DNA of 10,119 nucleotides from Rhodocyclaceae bacterium (GTDB lineage: Bacteria > Pseudomonadota > Gammaproteobacteria > Burkholderiales > Rhodocyclaceae): contig JAUXNZ010000099.1 in assembly GCA_030682595.1 (NCBI GenBank), positions 1 to 10,119 on the forward strand, given 5' to 3'. Of the stretch, positions 1-5,968 are shown one piece after another. Position 1 is the first letter of the stretch, and every line of letters starts with the position of its first letter. The notes under the pieces are model-generated. The model was given only the letters and a program-made list of their open reading frames with translations. It was not told the origin of the DNA and did not search any database. A program made the position numbers and the translations under genes.

Positions 1-7
1 CTCGATT

Positions 8-958
8 TTAGCACCGACTAACTACCCCTATCGTACATAAGTCTTCGCAGAAAAGCAGTATTACATAGATCGGCGCCAGCGCTTCGCTCAGGTACAGATC
101 GACGAGTCGCTCGCGCGACAGTTCGAGGATGGCCAGAAAACTCACCACCAGGCTGGCCAGGGTGCTGTGCGCGCCGCCGACTTCAAACAGGTCGTCGAAG
201 ACAACGTAGTTGCGGCCTTGCAGCCGGCGCAGGATCAGCCCCATGTGTTCGCGCACCGAGAGTTCCTCGCGCTGGATGCGGTGATGCCGGTGCATCTTGG
301 CCTGACGCATCAACGCCAGCCAGACCACCTGTAGATCGTGCACGCTGACTTCCGGCGCGTGCGCGGCAACCTGGTCGGCGATCCACACCGAGGCCCACTC
401 GTAGTCACGGTGCGCCTGCGGCAGGGCGTCGAGCTGAAGGGCCGCCTGCTTGATCCGCTCGTACTCCATCAGGCGGCGCACCAGTTCGGCGCGCGGATCT
501 TCCGGCTCGCCGCCGTCGGTGCGGGGCGGGCGCGGCAACAGCATGCGCGCCTTGATCTCGATCAGCATCGCCGCCATCAGGAGGTAATCGGCAGCCAGTT
601 CGAGGTTGTTGCGCCGCATGGCTTCGACATACACGAGATATTGCGCCGTCAGCGGCGCCAGCGGAATATCGAGGATGCTGAGATTGGCCTTGCGGATCAG
701 ATACAGCAGCAGGTCGAGCGGCCCCTCGAAGGCGTCGAGAATGATTTCCAGCGCGTCGGGCGGTATGTAAAGATCGCGCGGCATTTCCGGCATTGGTTCG
801 CCGTAAAGCATGGGGATGTGGCGATGCACACCCTCAATAAGCGCCGTCCCCTGCAACGCGGCGGATCCGGCTGACGCCGTCCCCATCAACGCGTCGGATC
901 CGGCTGACGCCGTCCCGCCAGCGCCGACTTTTGCATCGACAGGCTCCACCTTCGTCAT
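8..958 (-). CDS. scpA: Segregation and condensation protein A (ScpA, kleisin)
   Basis: ScpA is the kleisin subunit that bridges the two heads of an SMC dimer in the bacterial condensin SMC-ScpAB, acting on the nucleoid during chromosome segregation. The 316-residue product shows the N-terminal ScpA signature (DAFEGPLDLLLYLIRK, about residues 76-91), a charged middle region, and a C-terminal winged-helix segment (FDDLFEV, then SLVVSFLAILELSRERLVDL, ending APIYV). The ATG at 958 overlaps the upstream stop as ATGA; an in-frame extension upstream is only shadow sequence. Two things are odd. Residues about 7-42, before the conserved DLYIPPDALE, are encoded by a repeat: an 11-residue unit GTASAGSxALx occurs twice plus a partial copy, and the N-terminus looks longer than in typical ScpA. 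The last 18 or so residues, from the AT-richer edge of the window, do not resemble a ScpA end. The identity is firm; the true C-terminus is doubtful. Confidence 0.93.
   Translation of the reverse strand: MTKVEPVDAKVGAGGTASAGSDALMGTASAGSAALQGTALIEGVHRHIPMLYGEPMPEMPRDLYIPPDALEIILDAFEGPLDLLLYLIRKANLSILDIPLAPLTAQYLVYVEAMRRNNLELAADYLLMAAMLIEIKARMLLPRPPRTDGGEPEDPRAELVRRLMEYERIKQAALQLDALPQAHRDYEWASVWIADQVAAHAPEVSVHDLQVVWLALMRQAKMHRHHRIQREELSVREHMGLILRRLQGRNYVVFDDLFEVGGAHSTLASLVVSFLAILELSRERLVDLYLSEALAPIYVILLFCEDLCTIGVVSRC
842..933. repeat. 33-bp tandem repeat plus dispersed module inside scpA
   Basis: A 33-base unit is repeated head to tail at 842-874 and 875-907, with a third partial copy from 908. 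The units share the core CGCCGTCCC and GGATCCGGCTGA. Because 33 is a multiple of three, the array keeps the scpA frame and gives an 11-residue protein repeat. The last copy runs into 901-933, which is an exact 33-base reverse complement of 7305-7337 in ligA. The array lies in the poorly conserved N-terminal lead of ScpA. The repeat is seen directly; its mobility is inferred. Confidence 0.9.
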
Positions 959-1437
959 GACACCGTATATGCCGCGGTGCCGACCGCGATCAAGGCTTCC
1001 TGGTCGTTGAACAGTTCCATGCGCGTCACGGCCACCTTGTTGCCGGTGCGCAGAGGAAAACCGCGCGCCAAAAACCATGCGCCAGTGCCGGGACGCAGAT
1101 AGTCGATGCGCAGGTCGATGGTGCCGATGCGGGAAAAGCGTTCCACCACCTCGGCGACCGGCTTGCCCTGCAATTTCTTCTGCACGCCGAGAAAGGCCAC
1201 CAGCCCGCCGGTGACATCGAGCACCGAGGAGATCACGCCGCCGTGCAGGATGTTGCGGACGTAGTTGCCGACCAGTTCCGCTCGCATATCGAAACGCAGT
1301 TCCGGCCGGTCGTGATGCAGCGACAACAACTCGATGCCGAGAATCCGGTTGAAGGGCATGCGCTCGAAAAAACTCGCGCGGATGATCGCGAGCAGTTCCG
1401 CTTCGTCGGCTATTGCGCTTTCAGCAGTCTTTTTCAC
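955..1437 (-). CDS. yigI: YigI-type hotdog-fold acyl-CoA thioesterase
   Basis: This is a single hotdog-domain protein of 160 residues, most like E. coli YigI in the PaaI/YigI thioesterase group, which hydrolyses acyl-CoA thioesters in the cytoplasm. Visible family landmarks are MPFNRILGIEL (residues 27-37), the VGNYVRNILHGGVISSVLD core with HGG at 65-67 and Asp74 (a helix cap and general-base region in hotdog thioesterases), and GTIDLRIDYLRPG (105-117). The start chosen is GTG at 1437, which overlaps the trpS stop as GTGA. It leaves a normal N-terminal helix, whereas the open frame further upstream is antisense-like Arg-rich sequence within trpS. The gene sits between trpS and scpA and overlaps both by four bases, so it is probably translationally coupled. 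The family assignment is strong by recalled motif match; the substrate is unknown. Confidence 0.88.
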   Translation of the reverse strand: MKKTAESAIADEAELLAIIRASFFERMPFNRILGIELLSLHHDRPELRFDMRAELVGNYVRNILHGGVISSVLDVTGGLVAFLGVQKKLQGKPVAEVVERFSRIGTIDLRIDYLRPGTGAWFLARGFPLRTGNKVAVTRMELFNDQEALIAVGTAAYTVS

Positions 1438-2636
1438 GAATAGTCGAGTCCGATGGCCTCGCGCACATCGCGCATGGTGTCCGACGCGAGTTTTCTGGCT
1501 TTTTCGCAACCATCGGCGATGATGCTCTTCACCAGTTGCGGGTCCTCCGCGTACATGCGGGCGCGCTCCCGCATCGGTTCCTGTTCCTTCAGCACTCCTT
1601 CGATCACCGGCTGCTTGCATTCGATGCAGCCGATGCCGGCCGAACGACAACCCTGCTGCACCCAGTCCCTGACCTCGTCGTTCGAATAAATCTGGTGAAA
1701 CTGCCAGACCGGACATTTGTCGGGATCGCCGGGATCGGTCCGGCGCACCCGTTGCGGATCGGTCTGCATGGTGCGAATCTTCTTTTGCACCGTTGCCGCG
1801 TCTTCGCGGAGCGCAATGGTGTTGCCGTAGGACTTCGACATTTTCTGGCCGTCCAGCCCCGGCATGCGCGAAGCGTGCGTGAGCAACGCGCCCGGCTCGG
1901 CGAGGATCATCTTGCCGCCGCCTTCAAGATAGCCGAACAGCCTCTCGCGGTCCCCATGCGAGAGGCTTTGCGCTTCATCGAGCACGGCGTGGGCCTGTTC
2001 GAGCGCGGCGGCCTCGCCTTTTTCCTGATAGCGAATGCGCAATTCCTCGTAAAGCCGGGCACGCTTGCTGCCGAGCTTTTTCACCGCTTCCTTCGCCTTC
2101 TCCTCGAAGCCCGCTTCGCGCCCGTACAGATGATTGAAACGCCGCGCGATCTCGCGGGTAAACTCAATGTGCGGCACCTGATCGTCGCCCACCGGCACCT
2201 TGTCGGCGCGGTAGATCAGGATGTCGGCCGCCTGCAGCAGCGGATAGCCGAGGAAGCCGTAGGTCGTCAGATCCTTGTGTGCGAGCTTTTCCTGTTGATC
2301 CTTGTAGGTCGGCACGCGCTCCAGCCAGGAGAGTGGCGTCATCATCGACAGTAGCAGATGCAATTCGGCATGCTCGGGCACCCGCGACTGAATGAAGATG
2401 GTCGCCTGCGCGGGATCGACGCCGGCGGCCAACCAGTCAACCACCATGTCCCAGGTGTTCTGCGTAATGGTGCCCGGCTCGTCATAAGCCGTCGTCAGCG
2501 CATGCCAGTCGGCGACAAAGAACAGGCAAGGATACTCATGCTGGAGCTTGATCCAGTTTGCCAGCACCCCGTGGTAGTGGCCCAGATGCAGACGCCCGGT
2601 GGGGCGCATGCCGGAAAGAACTTTTTCAGCGAACAT
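1434..2636 (-). CDS. trpS: Tryptophan-tRNA ligase (TrpRS)
   Basis: This class Ic aminoacyl-tRNA synthetase charges tRNA-Trp with tryptophan using ATP in the cytosol. The 400-residue protein has the class I signature as HLGH (residues 17-20), the DDQVPHIEFTREIARRFN segment (161-178), and KMSKS (265-269). It is longer than the roughly 334-residue E. coli enzyme, chiefly through a charged, probably helical insertion at about residues 180-245, as seen in the longer proteobacterial TrpS type. The C-terminal half carries four cysteines at 308, 330, 337 and 340 (C-x21-C-x6-C-x2-C), close to the [4Fe-4S] motif of Thermotoga maritima TrpRS. The ATG at 2636 gives the usual start MFAEKVLSGMRPTG. No classical Shine-Dalgarno precedes it, but an AGGGGGG run (2646-2652) lies nine bases upstream within a repeat-rich leader. 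The gene heads the trpS-yigI-scpA unit. Confidence 0.97.
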   Translation of the reverse strand: MFAEKVLSGMRPTGRLHLGHYHGVLANWIKLQHEYPCLFFVADWHALTTAYDEPGTITQNTWDMVVDWLAAGVDPAQATIFIQSRVPEHAELHLLLSMMTPLSWLERVPTYKDQQEKLAHKDLTTYGFLGYPLLQAADILIYRADKVPVGDDQVPHIEFTREIARRFNHLYGREAGFEEKAKEAVKKLGSKRARLYEELRIRYQEKGEAAALEQAHAVLDEAQSLSHGDRERLFGYLEGGGKMILAEPGALLTHASRMPGLDGQKMSKSYGNTIALREDAATVQKKIRTMQTDPQRVRRTDPGDPDKCPVWQFHQIYSNDEVRDWVQQGCRSAGIGCIECKQPVIEGVLKEQEPMRERARMYAEDPQLVKSIIADGCEKARKLASDTMRDVREAIGLDYS

Positions 2637-2804
2637 GGACGCCCGCCCCCCTGTGCCCCCCTCGCGGGGGGTTCTCGTTTGCTCGCTGCGCTCGGTAATT
2701 ACGGGGTGCTCCGCAATGGCTTATGCACGGATTGCGCCTGGCGGCGCGTGCCGCTTTCCCTTGGGACGGCCCGGCGGGAAAGCTGCTGTGGTTCACGGTA
2801 AGTG
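2637..2804. repeat. Repeat-filled gap between the M50 protease gene and trpS
   Basis: This 168-base gap holds no gene that I can support and is built largely of repeat modules. CCCCCC-TCGC-GGGGGG at 2656-2671 is a six-pair hairpin that starts about 20 bases before the trpS ATG. The 19 bases at 2677-2695 match 4987-5005 in the other gap in inverted orientation at 16 positions. CTTGGGACGGCCCGGCG (2760-2776) is the exact reverse complement of 8958-8974 in zipA. GCTTTCCC (2753-2760) and GGGAAAGC (2776-2783) form a perfect eight-base inverted repeat around the GGGACGG core. I could not pick out a convincing promoter; if trpS has its own, it must lie in or beside these repeats. Confidence 0.75.
2656..2671 (-). 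promoter_or_regulatory. GC hairpin in the trpS 5' leader
   Basis: Six C and six G bases flank the loop TCGC. On the minus-strand transcript this hairpin would end four bases before the AGGGGGG run that is the only ribosome-binding-like sequence ahead of trpS. It could limit or shape ribosome access. It has no following U-tract on the minus strand, so I do not call it a terminator. The hairpin potential is visible; any regulatory role is inference. Confidence 0.4.
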
Positions 2805-3452
2805 TCATAGAAAAAACAGGCTTTTGATGAGAGAAAGGAACGCCCGCAAGAGCGGTGTCAGGATATTTTCGAGCACACCCAGAAACAGCAGCGCGAGCAG
2901 AATGAAAAAGCCATACGGCTCGACCCGCGCCAAACGCCAGGCGGCGCCGTGCGGCAACAGGCTCACTGCGATGCGCCCGCCGTCGAGCGGCGGCAGCGGC
3001 AGCAAATTCAGCAACATCAGCACGCCATTGACGGTGATACCGGCGCGCGCCATTTCTGCCAGCGGCAGACTATACGCATTCGCCGGCATCACGACCGCCA
3101 GTTTCAGCAACAGCGCCCAGACGAATGCCATGAACAGATTCGCGCCCGGACCGGCGGCGGCCACCCAAAACATGTCCTGCTTGGGTCGCCGCAGGAGGCC
3201 AAAATTGACCGGCACCGGCTTGGCCCAGCCAAACAGGAACGCGCCCTTGCTGAAAAACAGGATCAGGGCCGGCACCAGCAAGGTTCCCACCATATCGACG
3301 TGCTTGATCGGATTGAGCGTGATGCGCCCCTGTTGCCAGGCGGTCGGATCGCCGAAATGGCGCGCCGCATAGCCGTGCGCCGCTTCGTGCAGGGTGATGG
3401 CGAAAATCACCGGCAGGGCGTAGATCGCCAGCGTCTGAATAATGTTTTCCAT
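2805..3452 (-). CDS. M50-family (site-2-protease type) membrane metalloprotease
   Basis: This is an integral membrane zinc protease of peptidase family M50, 215 residues long. The zinc-binding HEAAH is at residues 22-26 inside the first hydrophobic segment. NPIKHVD follows at 47-53, then AAAGPGANLFMAF (98-110). The third motif is NLLPLPPLDGGRI (149-161), whose Asp157 is the expected third zinc ligand. Several further hydrophobic segments run to the C-terminus. There is no PDZ domain, so this is the short YwhC-like type rather than RseP; its substrate is unknown. The start at 3452 (MENII) places HExxH at the normal distance from the N-terminus; an in-frame extension to 3506 would run back into the yciO end and adds a non-hydrophobic lead. 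It follows yciO after 14 bases and is probably the last gene of the rnm-yciO unit. Confidence 0.92.
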   Translation of the reverse strand: MENIIQTLAIYALPVIFAITLHEAAHGYAARHFGDPTAWQQGRITLNPIKHVDMVGTLLVPALILFFSKGAFLFGWAKPVPVNFGLLRRPKQDMFWVAAAGPGANLFMAFVWALLLKLAVVMPANAYSLPLAEMARAGITVNGVLMLLNLLPLPPLDGGRIAVSLLPHGAAWRLARVEPYGFFILLALLFLGVLENILTPLLRAFLSLIKSLFFL

Positions 3453-3466
3453 GGCAGCGCCTGATT

Positions 3467-4099
3467 CTATTCGACGCTCAGCCCAAAGGGCTTCAACGGC
3501 CCGCAACCGGCCCGAATCAACTCGGGGGCGCCACCCACCAGATTGATGACGGTCGTCATGCCTCCGCCGCAGGGTCCGGCGTCGATCACCACATCGACCA
3601 GTTTATCCAGTCGCTCACGAATCTCATCGGCATCGCACAAGGGCTCGGCGGCGTCAGGCAGAATCAGTGTCGAACTCAAAATCGGTTCGTCGAGTTCGGC
3701 CAACAGCGCCAGTACCAGCGGATGATCCGGCACGCGCAGGCCGATGGTCTTGCGTTTGGGATGCAGCACGCGGCGCGGCAGTTCCTTGGTGCCTTCGAGA
3801 ATGAAGGTGTAGCTGCCCGGCGTGGCAGCCTTGAGCATCCGGTATTGCGCGTTGTCGACCCGCGCATAGGTGGCGATTTCCGACAGATCGCGGCACATGA
3901 TCGTGAAATGGTGACGCTCATCCACGCCGCGAATGCGCCGGATGCGATCCAGCAGCGCGGGATCGCCCAGATGTCCACCCAGCGCATAGGCCGAATCGGT
4001 GGGGAACACCGCCAAGCCGCCCCGGCGCATGATATCCGCCACCTGACTGATCAGCCGCGGCTGCGGATTCTTGGGGTGGATCTCGAAAAAGTCCGTCAT
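3467..4099 (-). CDS. yciO: YciO-type YrdC/Sua5 domain protein
   Basis: The 210-residue product is a single YrdC/Sua5-like domain, closest by recall to E. coli YciO. Shared stretches are FFEIHPKNPQPRLI at the N-terminus, FPTDSAYALG (residues 33-42), HHFTIMCRDLSE, TPGSYTFILEGTKELPRR, and KRKTIGLRVPDHP (116-128). YrdC-fold proteins bind nucleotide and RNA; TsaC and Sua5 make the threonylcarbamoyl-AMP used for tRNA t6A. YciO is a paralogue that does not replace TsaC in E. coli, so I do not call this the t6A enzyme. It also lacks the extra Sua5 C-terminal domain. The ATG at 4099 overlaps the rnm stop as TGATG and matches the YciO start; an upstream GTG at 4108 is less likely. Next to the PHP gene it repeats the yciV-yciO pairing of E. 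coli, which suggests a shared RNA or nucleotide role. Confidence 0.92.
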   Translation of the reverse strand: MTDFFEIHPKNPQPRLISQVADIMRRGGLAVFPTDSAYALGGHLGDPALLDRIRRIRGVDERHHFTIMCRDLSEIATYARVDNAQYRMLKAATPGSYTFILEGTKELPRRVLHPKRKTIGLRVPDHPLVLALLAELDEPILSSTLILPDAAEPLCDADEIRERLDKLVDVVIDAGPCGGGMTTVINLVGGAPELIRAGCGPLKPFGLSVE

Positions 4100-4941
4100 C
4101 AGGTCCACGCTTCCCAGACTGTTTTCAGATCGGGCGGCAAGGCCGCCGTGCGGCCCAGGTCGATATAACTCTCGCCCGGCCCATGAAAATCCGAGCCACG
4201 CGAGGCGAGAAAACCGAACTCGCGGGCGATGCCGGCGAACTCGCGCACCTCGTCCGCGTTATGGGAACCGGAAATCACCTCGATACCCTGCCCGCCAAGT
4301 TCCTTGAAGGCGACAAACAGTTCGCGCCGCTCTGTTGCTGTCAGTCTATAGCGCGCGGGATGGGCGATAACCGCCACCCCGCCGGCCGCCTTGATCCAGT
4401 CCAGCGCTTCGGGCAATTCCGCCCAGGCGTGGCTGACATAGCCGGGCTTGCCCTTCGCCAGCCAGTGATCAAAGACGGTTTTGACGTCCCTGGCAAAGCC
4501 ACGCTCGACGATGTAGCGGGCAAAATGCGCACGTGAAATCAGCGCCGGATTGCCGGCATATTTGATTGCGCCTGCATACGCGCCGTCGATGCCGACCTTC
4601 GCCAGTTCCTCCGCCATGCGCCCGGCTCTTGCATCACGGCCGCTGCGCACCCGCGCCAGACCGGCGACCAGCGCGGGATGGCGATGATCGAAGTTGAGAC
4701 CGACAATATGCACGGTCTGGTCGTCGCCCCATGACACCGAGATTTCGGTGCCGGTAACGAAGTGCAAGCCCGCCGCGTCGGCCGCCTGCCGCGCTTCATC
4801 CAGGCCGCCGACCTCGTCGTGATCGGTCAGCGACAGCAGGTCGACCCCGTTCGCGCGGGCACGTTCCACCAGCGCGGCGGGCGACAGCAAGCCGTCGGAG
4901 ACATTGGAATGACAATGCAGATCGGCGTTCATTGGTTTCAT
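4099..4941 (-). CDS. rnm: PHP-domain 5'-3' exoribonuclease / 3',5'-nucleotide bisphosphate phosphatase (YciV/Rnm type)
   Basis: A single PHP (polymerase and histidinol phosphatase) domain protein of 280 residues, similar in layout to E. coli YciV/RNase AM. That family removes 5' nucleotides from short RNAs and dephosphorylates 3',5'-bisphosphonucleotides such as pAp, using a metal cluster. Metal-ligand motifs are visible: DLHCHSNVSDG (residues 7-17), LTDHDEVGG (38-46), GTEIS with Glu66, VIAHPARY in the second half, and SRGSDFHGPGE near the C-terminus. I took the ATG at 4941. A GTG lies one codon upstream and another ATG at 4932 gives MNADLHC; none has a clear Shine-Dalgarno. The gene heads the rnm-yciO-M50 unit. 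The family is firm; the exact substrate in this organism is inferred. Confidence 0.9.
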   Translation of the reverse strand: MKPMNADLHCHSNVSDGLLSPAALVERARANGVDLLSLTDHDEVGGLDEARQAADAAGLHFVTGTEISVSWGDDQTVHIVGLNFDHRHPALVAGLARVRSGRDARAGRMAEELAKVGIDGAYAGAIKYAGNPALISRAHFARYIVERGFARDVKTVFDHWLAKGKPGYVSHAWAELPEALDWIKAAGGVAVIAHPARYRLTATERRELFVAFKELGGQGIEVISGSHNADEVREFAGIAREFGFLASRGSDFHGPGESYIDLGRTAALPPDLKTVWEAWT

Positions 4942-4958
4942 CACGTCAATTAACGTGA
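4941..4958. promoter_or_regulatory. 18-bp near-perfect palindrome at the rnm start
   Basis: TCACGT-CAATTA-ACGTGA has dyad symmetry at eight of nine base pairs and covers the first base of the chosen rnm start codon. A symmetric site of this size at a gene start fits either a dimeric repressor operator or an mRNA hairpin that occludes initiation. I recognise no known regulator consensus. A second, looser pairing (CGTCAATT at 4944-4951 with AATTTGACG at 4966-4974) overlaps it. The symmetry is seen; function is inference. Confidence 0.35.
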
Positions 4959-4986
4959 ACTACGAAATTTGACGCCGGGTAATCCC

Positions 4987-5005
4987 CTGAGCGTAGCGAA
5001 CAAAC
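4987..5005. repeat. Dispersed 19-bp module, inverted relative to the trpS leader copy
   Basis: CTGAGCGTAGCGAACAAAC matches the reverse complement of 2677-2695 at 16 of 19 positions, and all three differences are transitions. Nine bases of the 2677-2695 copy (GCAGCGAGC on its reverse strand) recur exactly at 8996-9004 inside zipA. In each case the module lies next to C-run/G-run hairpin sequence, as if part of one larger composite element. Confidence 0.6.
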
Positions 5006-5010
5006 CTTGA

Positions 5011-5030
5011 CCCCCGCCTTGGGGCGGGGG
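5011..5030 (-). terminator. GC hairpin downstream of galU, possible terminator
   Basis: CCCCCGCC (5011-5018), loop TTGG and GGCGGGGG (5023-5030) form a perfect eight-pair stem about 60 bases after the galU stop. Read on the minus strand, the stem is followed by TCAAGGTTTGTTC, only a weak U-rich stretch. It could end the smc-zipA-ligA-galU transcript, but it also resembles the other repeat-associated hairpins in this window, so termination is uncertain. Confidence 0.4.
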
Positions 5031-5092
5031 CTGGGGGTGGGGGGCGTCGATTGCTGTTAACGATTTTATGGCACGGTGGGTGGCGCTATCGG

Positions 5093-5968
5093 TCATGGAA
5101 GTTTGTTCAGTGCGCGCAAATAGTCGCCGAACGCCGCGCCGACCTCGGCATGGCGCAGCGCATATTCAACGGTGGCCTGCAAATAGCCCAGCTTGGAACC
5201 ACAGTCATAACGCACCCCGGCAAAGCGATACGCCAGCACCTGCTGCTCAGCAAGCAGCGCCGAGATGGCATCGGTCAGTTGAATCTCGCCACCGGCGCCA
5301 GCCTGAACATTCTTCAGGTGATGAAAGATGCGCGACGTCAGCACATAGCGGCCGACCACCGCCAGCGTCGATGGCGCCACCTCCGGCTGAGGCTTTTCGA
5401 CAATGGCGTTGATCTGCTCGACGCGTTCGGCCAGCGGATTCGCATCGACAATGCCATAGCTCGCGGTGTCCGCGCGCGGGACATCCTGCACGCCCAGCAC
5501 CGAGCAACGGTAGTAATCGTAGGCATCCACCATCTGTTTCATCACCGGCGTGCCGTTGTCCAGCAGATCGTCGGCCAGCAGCACGGCGAAGGGTTCGTCG
5601 CCGACGACCGGCTGGGCGCACAACACCGCATGGCCCAACCCCAGCGCCTCGGACTGCCGCAGGTAAATGCAGTTGATATGCCGGGGCAGCAGGTTCCGCA
5701 CAAATTCCAGCAGTTCGAGCTTGCCGCGCCGTTCCAGCTCGTTTTCCAGTTCGTAAGCCTTGTCGAAATGATCCTCGATGGCGCGCTTGGAGCGGCCGGT
5801 AACAAAGATCATGTCGGTGATGCCGGCCGCCACCGCCTCCTCCACCGCATACTGGATTAGCGGCTTGTCGACGATGGGCAGCATTTCCTTCGGGCTGGCC
5901 TTGGTGGCAGGCAGGAAGCGCGTACCCATGCCCGCGACGGGAAAAACGGCTTTCGTGACTTTTTTCAT
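5093..5968 (-). CDS. galU: UTP-glucose-1-phosphate uridylyltransferase
   Basis: GalU converts UTP and glucose-1-phosphate to UDP-glucose and pyrophosphate in the cytosol, feeding envelope polysaccharide, LPS core and UDP-sugar synthesis. The 291-residue length is normal. The N-terminal nucleotide-binding loop reads AGMGTRFLPATKASPKEMLP (residues 12-31), followed by VDKPLIQYAVEEA. Further landmarks are the ADD metal-site region in VLLADDLLDN, IVEKPQPE, GRYVLTSRIFHHL and GAGGEIQLTDAI. The ATG at 5968 overlaps the ligA stop as ATGA, with GGAG about 11 bases upstream inside the ligA end, so coupled translation is likely. It is the last gene of the smc-zipA-ligA-galU block. No odd features, and no repeat modules inside it. 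Confidence 0.97.
   Translation of the reverse strand: MKKVTKAVFPVAGMGTRFLPATKASPKEMLPIVDKPLIQYAVEEAVAAGITDMIFVTGRSKRAIEDHFDKAYELENELERRGKLELLEFVRNLLPRHINCIYLRQSEALGLGHAVLCAQPVVGDEPFAVLLADDLLDNGTPVMKQMVDAYDYYRCSVLGVQDVPRADTASYGIVDANPLAERVEQINAIVEKPQPEVAPSTLAVVGRYVLTSRIFHHLKNVQAGAGGEIQLTDAISALLAEQQVLAYRFAGVRYDCGSKLGYLQATVEYALRHAEVGAAFGDYLRALNKLP

Larger units (their letters stand above)
4942..5092. other. Intergenic gap between galU and rnm
   Basis: This 151-base gap separates the two operon-like blocks. From the galU side it holds a G-rich tract (5031-5042), a strong GC hairpin (5011-5030), a 19-base module (4987-5005) related to one in the trpS leader, then AT-richer sequence and the palindrome at the rnm start. 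A promoter for rnm would be expected between about 4945 and 5000, but I found no convincing -35/-10 pair. I see no gene here. Confidence 0.6.

Noticed and set aside
842..917. CRISPR array
   Set aside because: The 33-base units are directly tandem without spacers and are translated as part of ScpA.
1413..2354. Plus-strand open frame of 313 codons opposite trpS
   Set aside because: Antisense to the TrpS catalytic core; shadow composition and no domain.
2753..2783. Intrinsic terminator for the M50 protease unit
   Set aside because: The inverted repeat is good but no U-tract follows on the minus strand, and its core is the dispersed repeat.
2701..2804. Small gene or tRNA in the gap before trpS
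   Set aside because: No cloverleaf, no coding frame with a start signal, and the sequence is accounted for by repeat modules.
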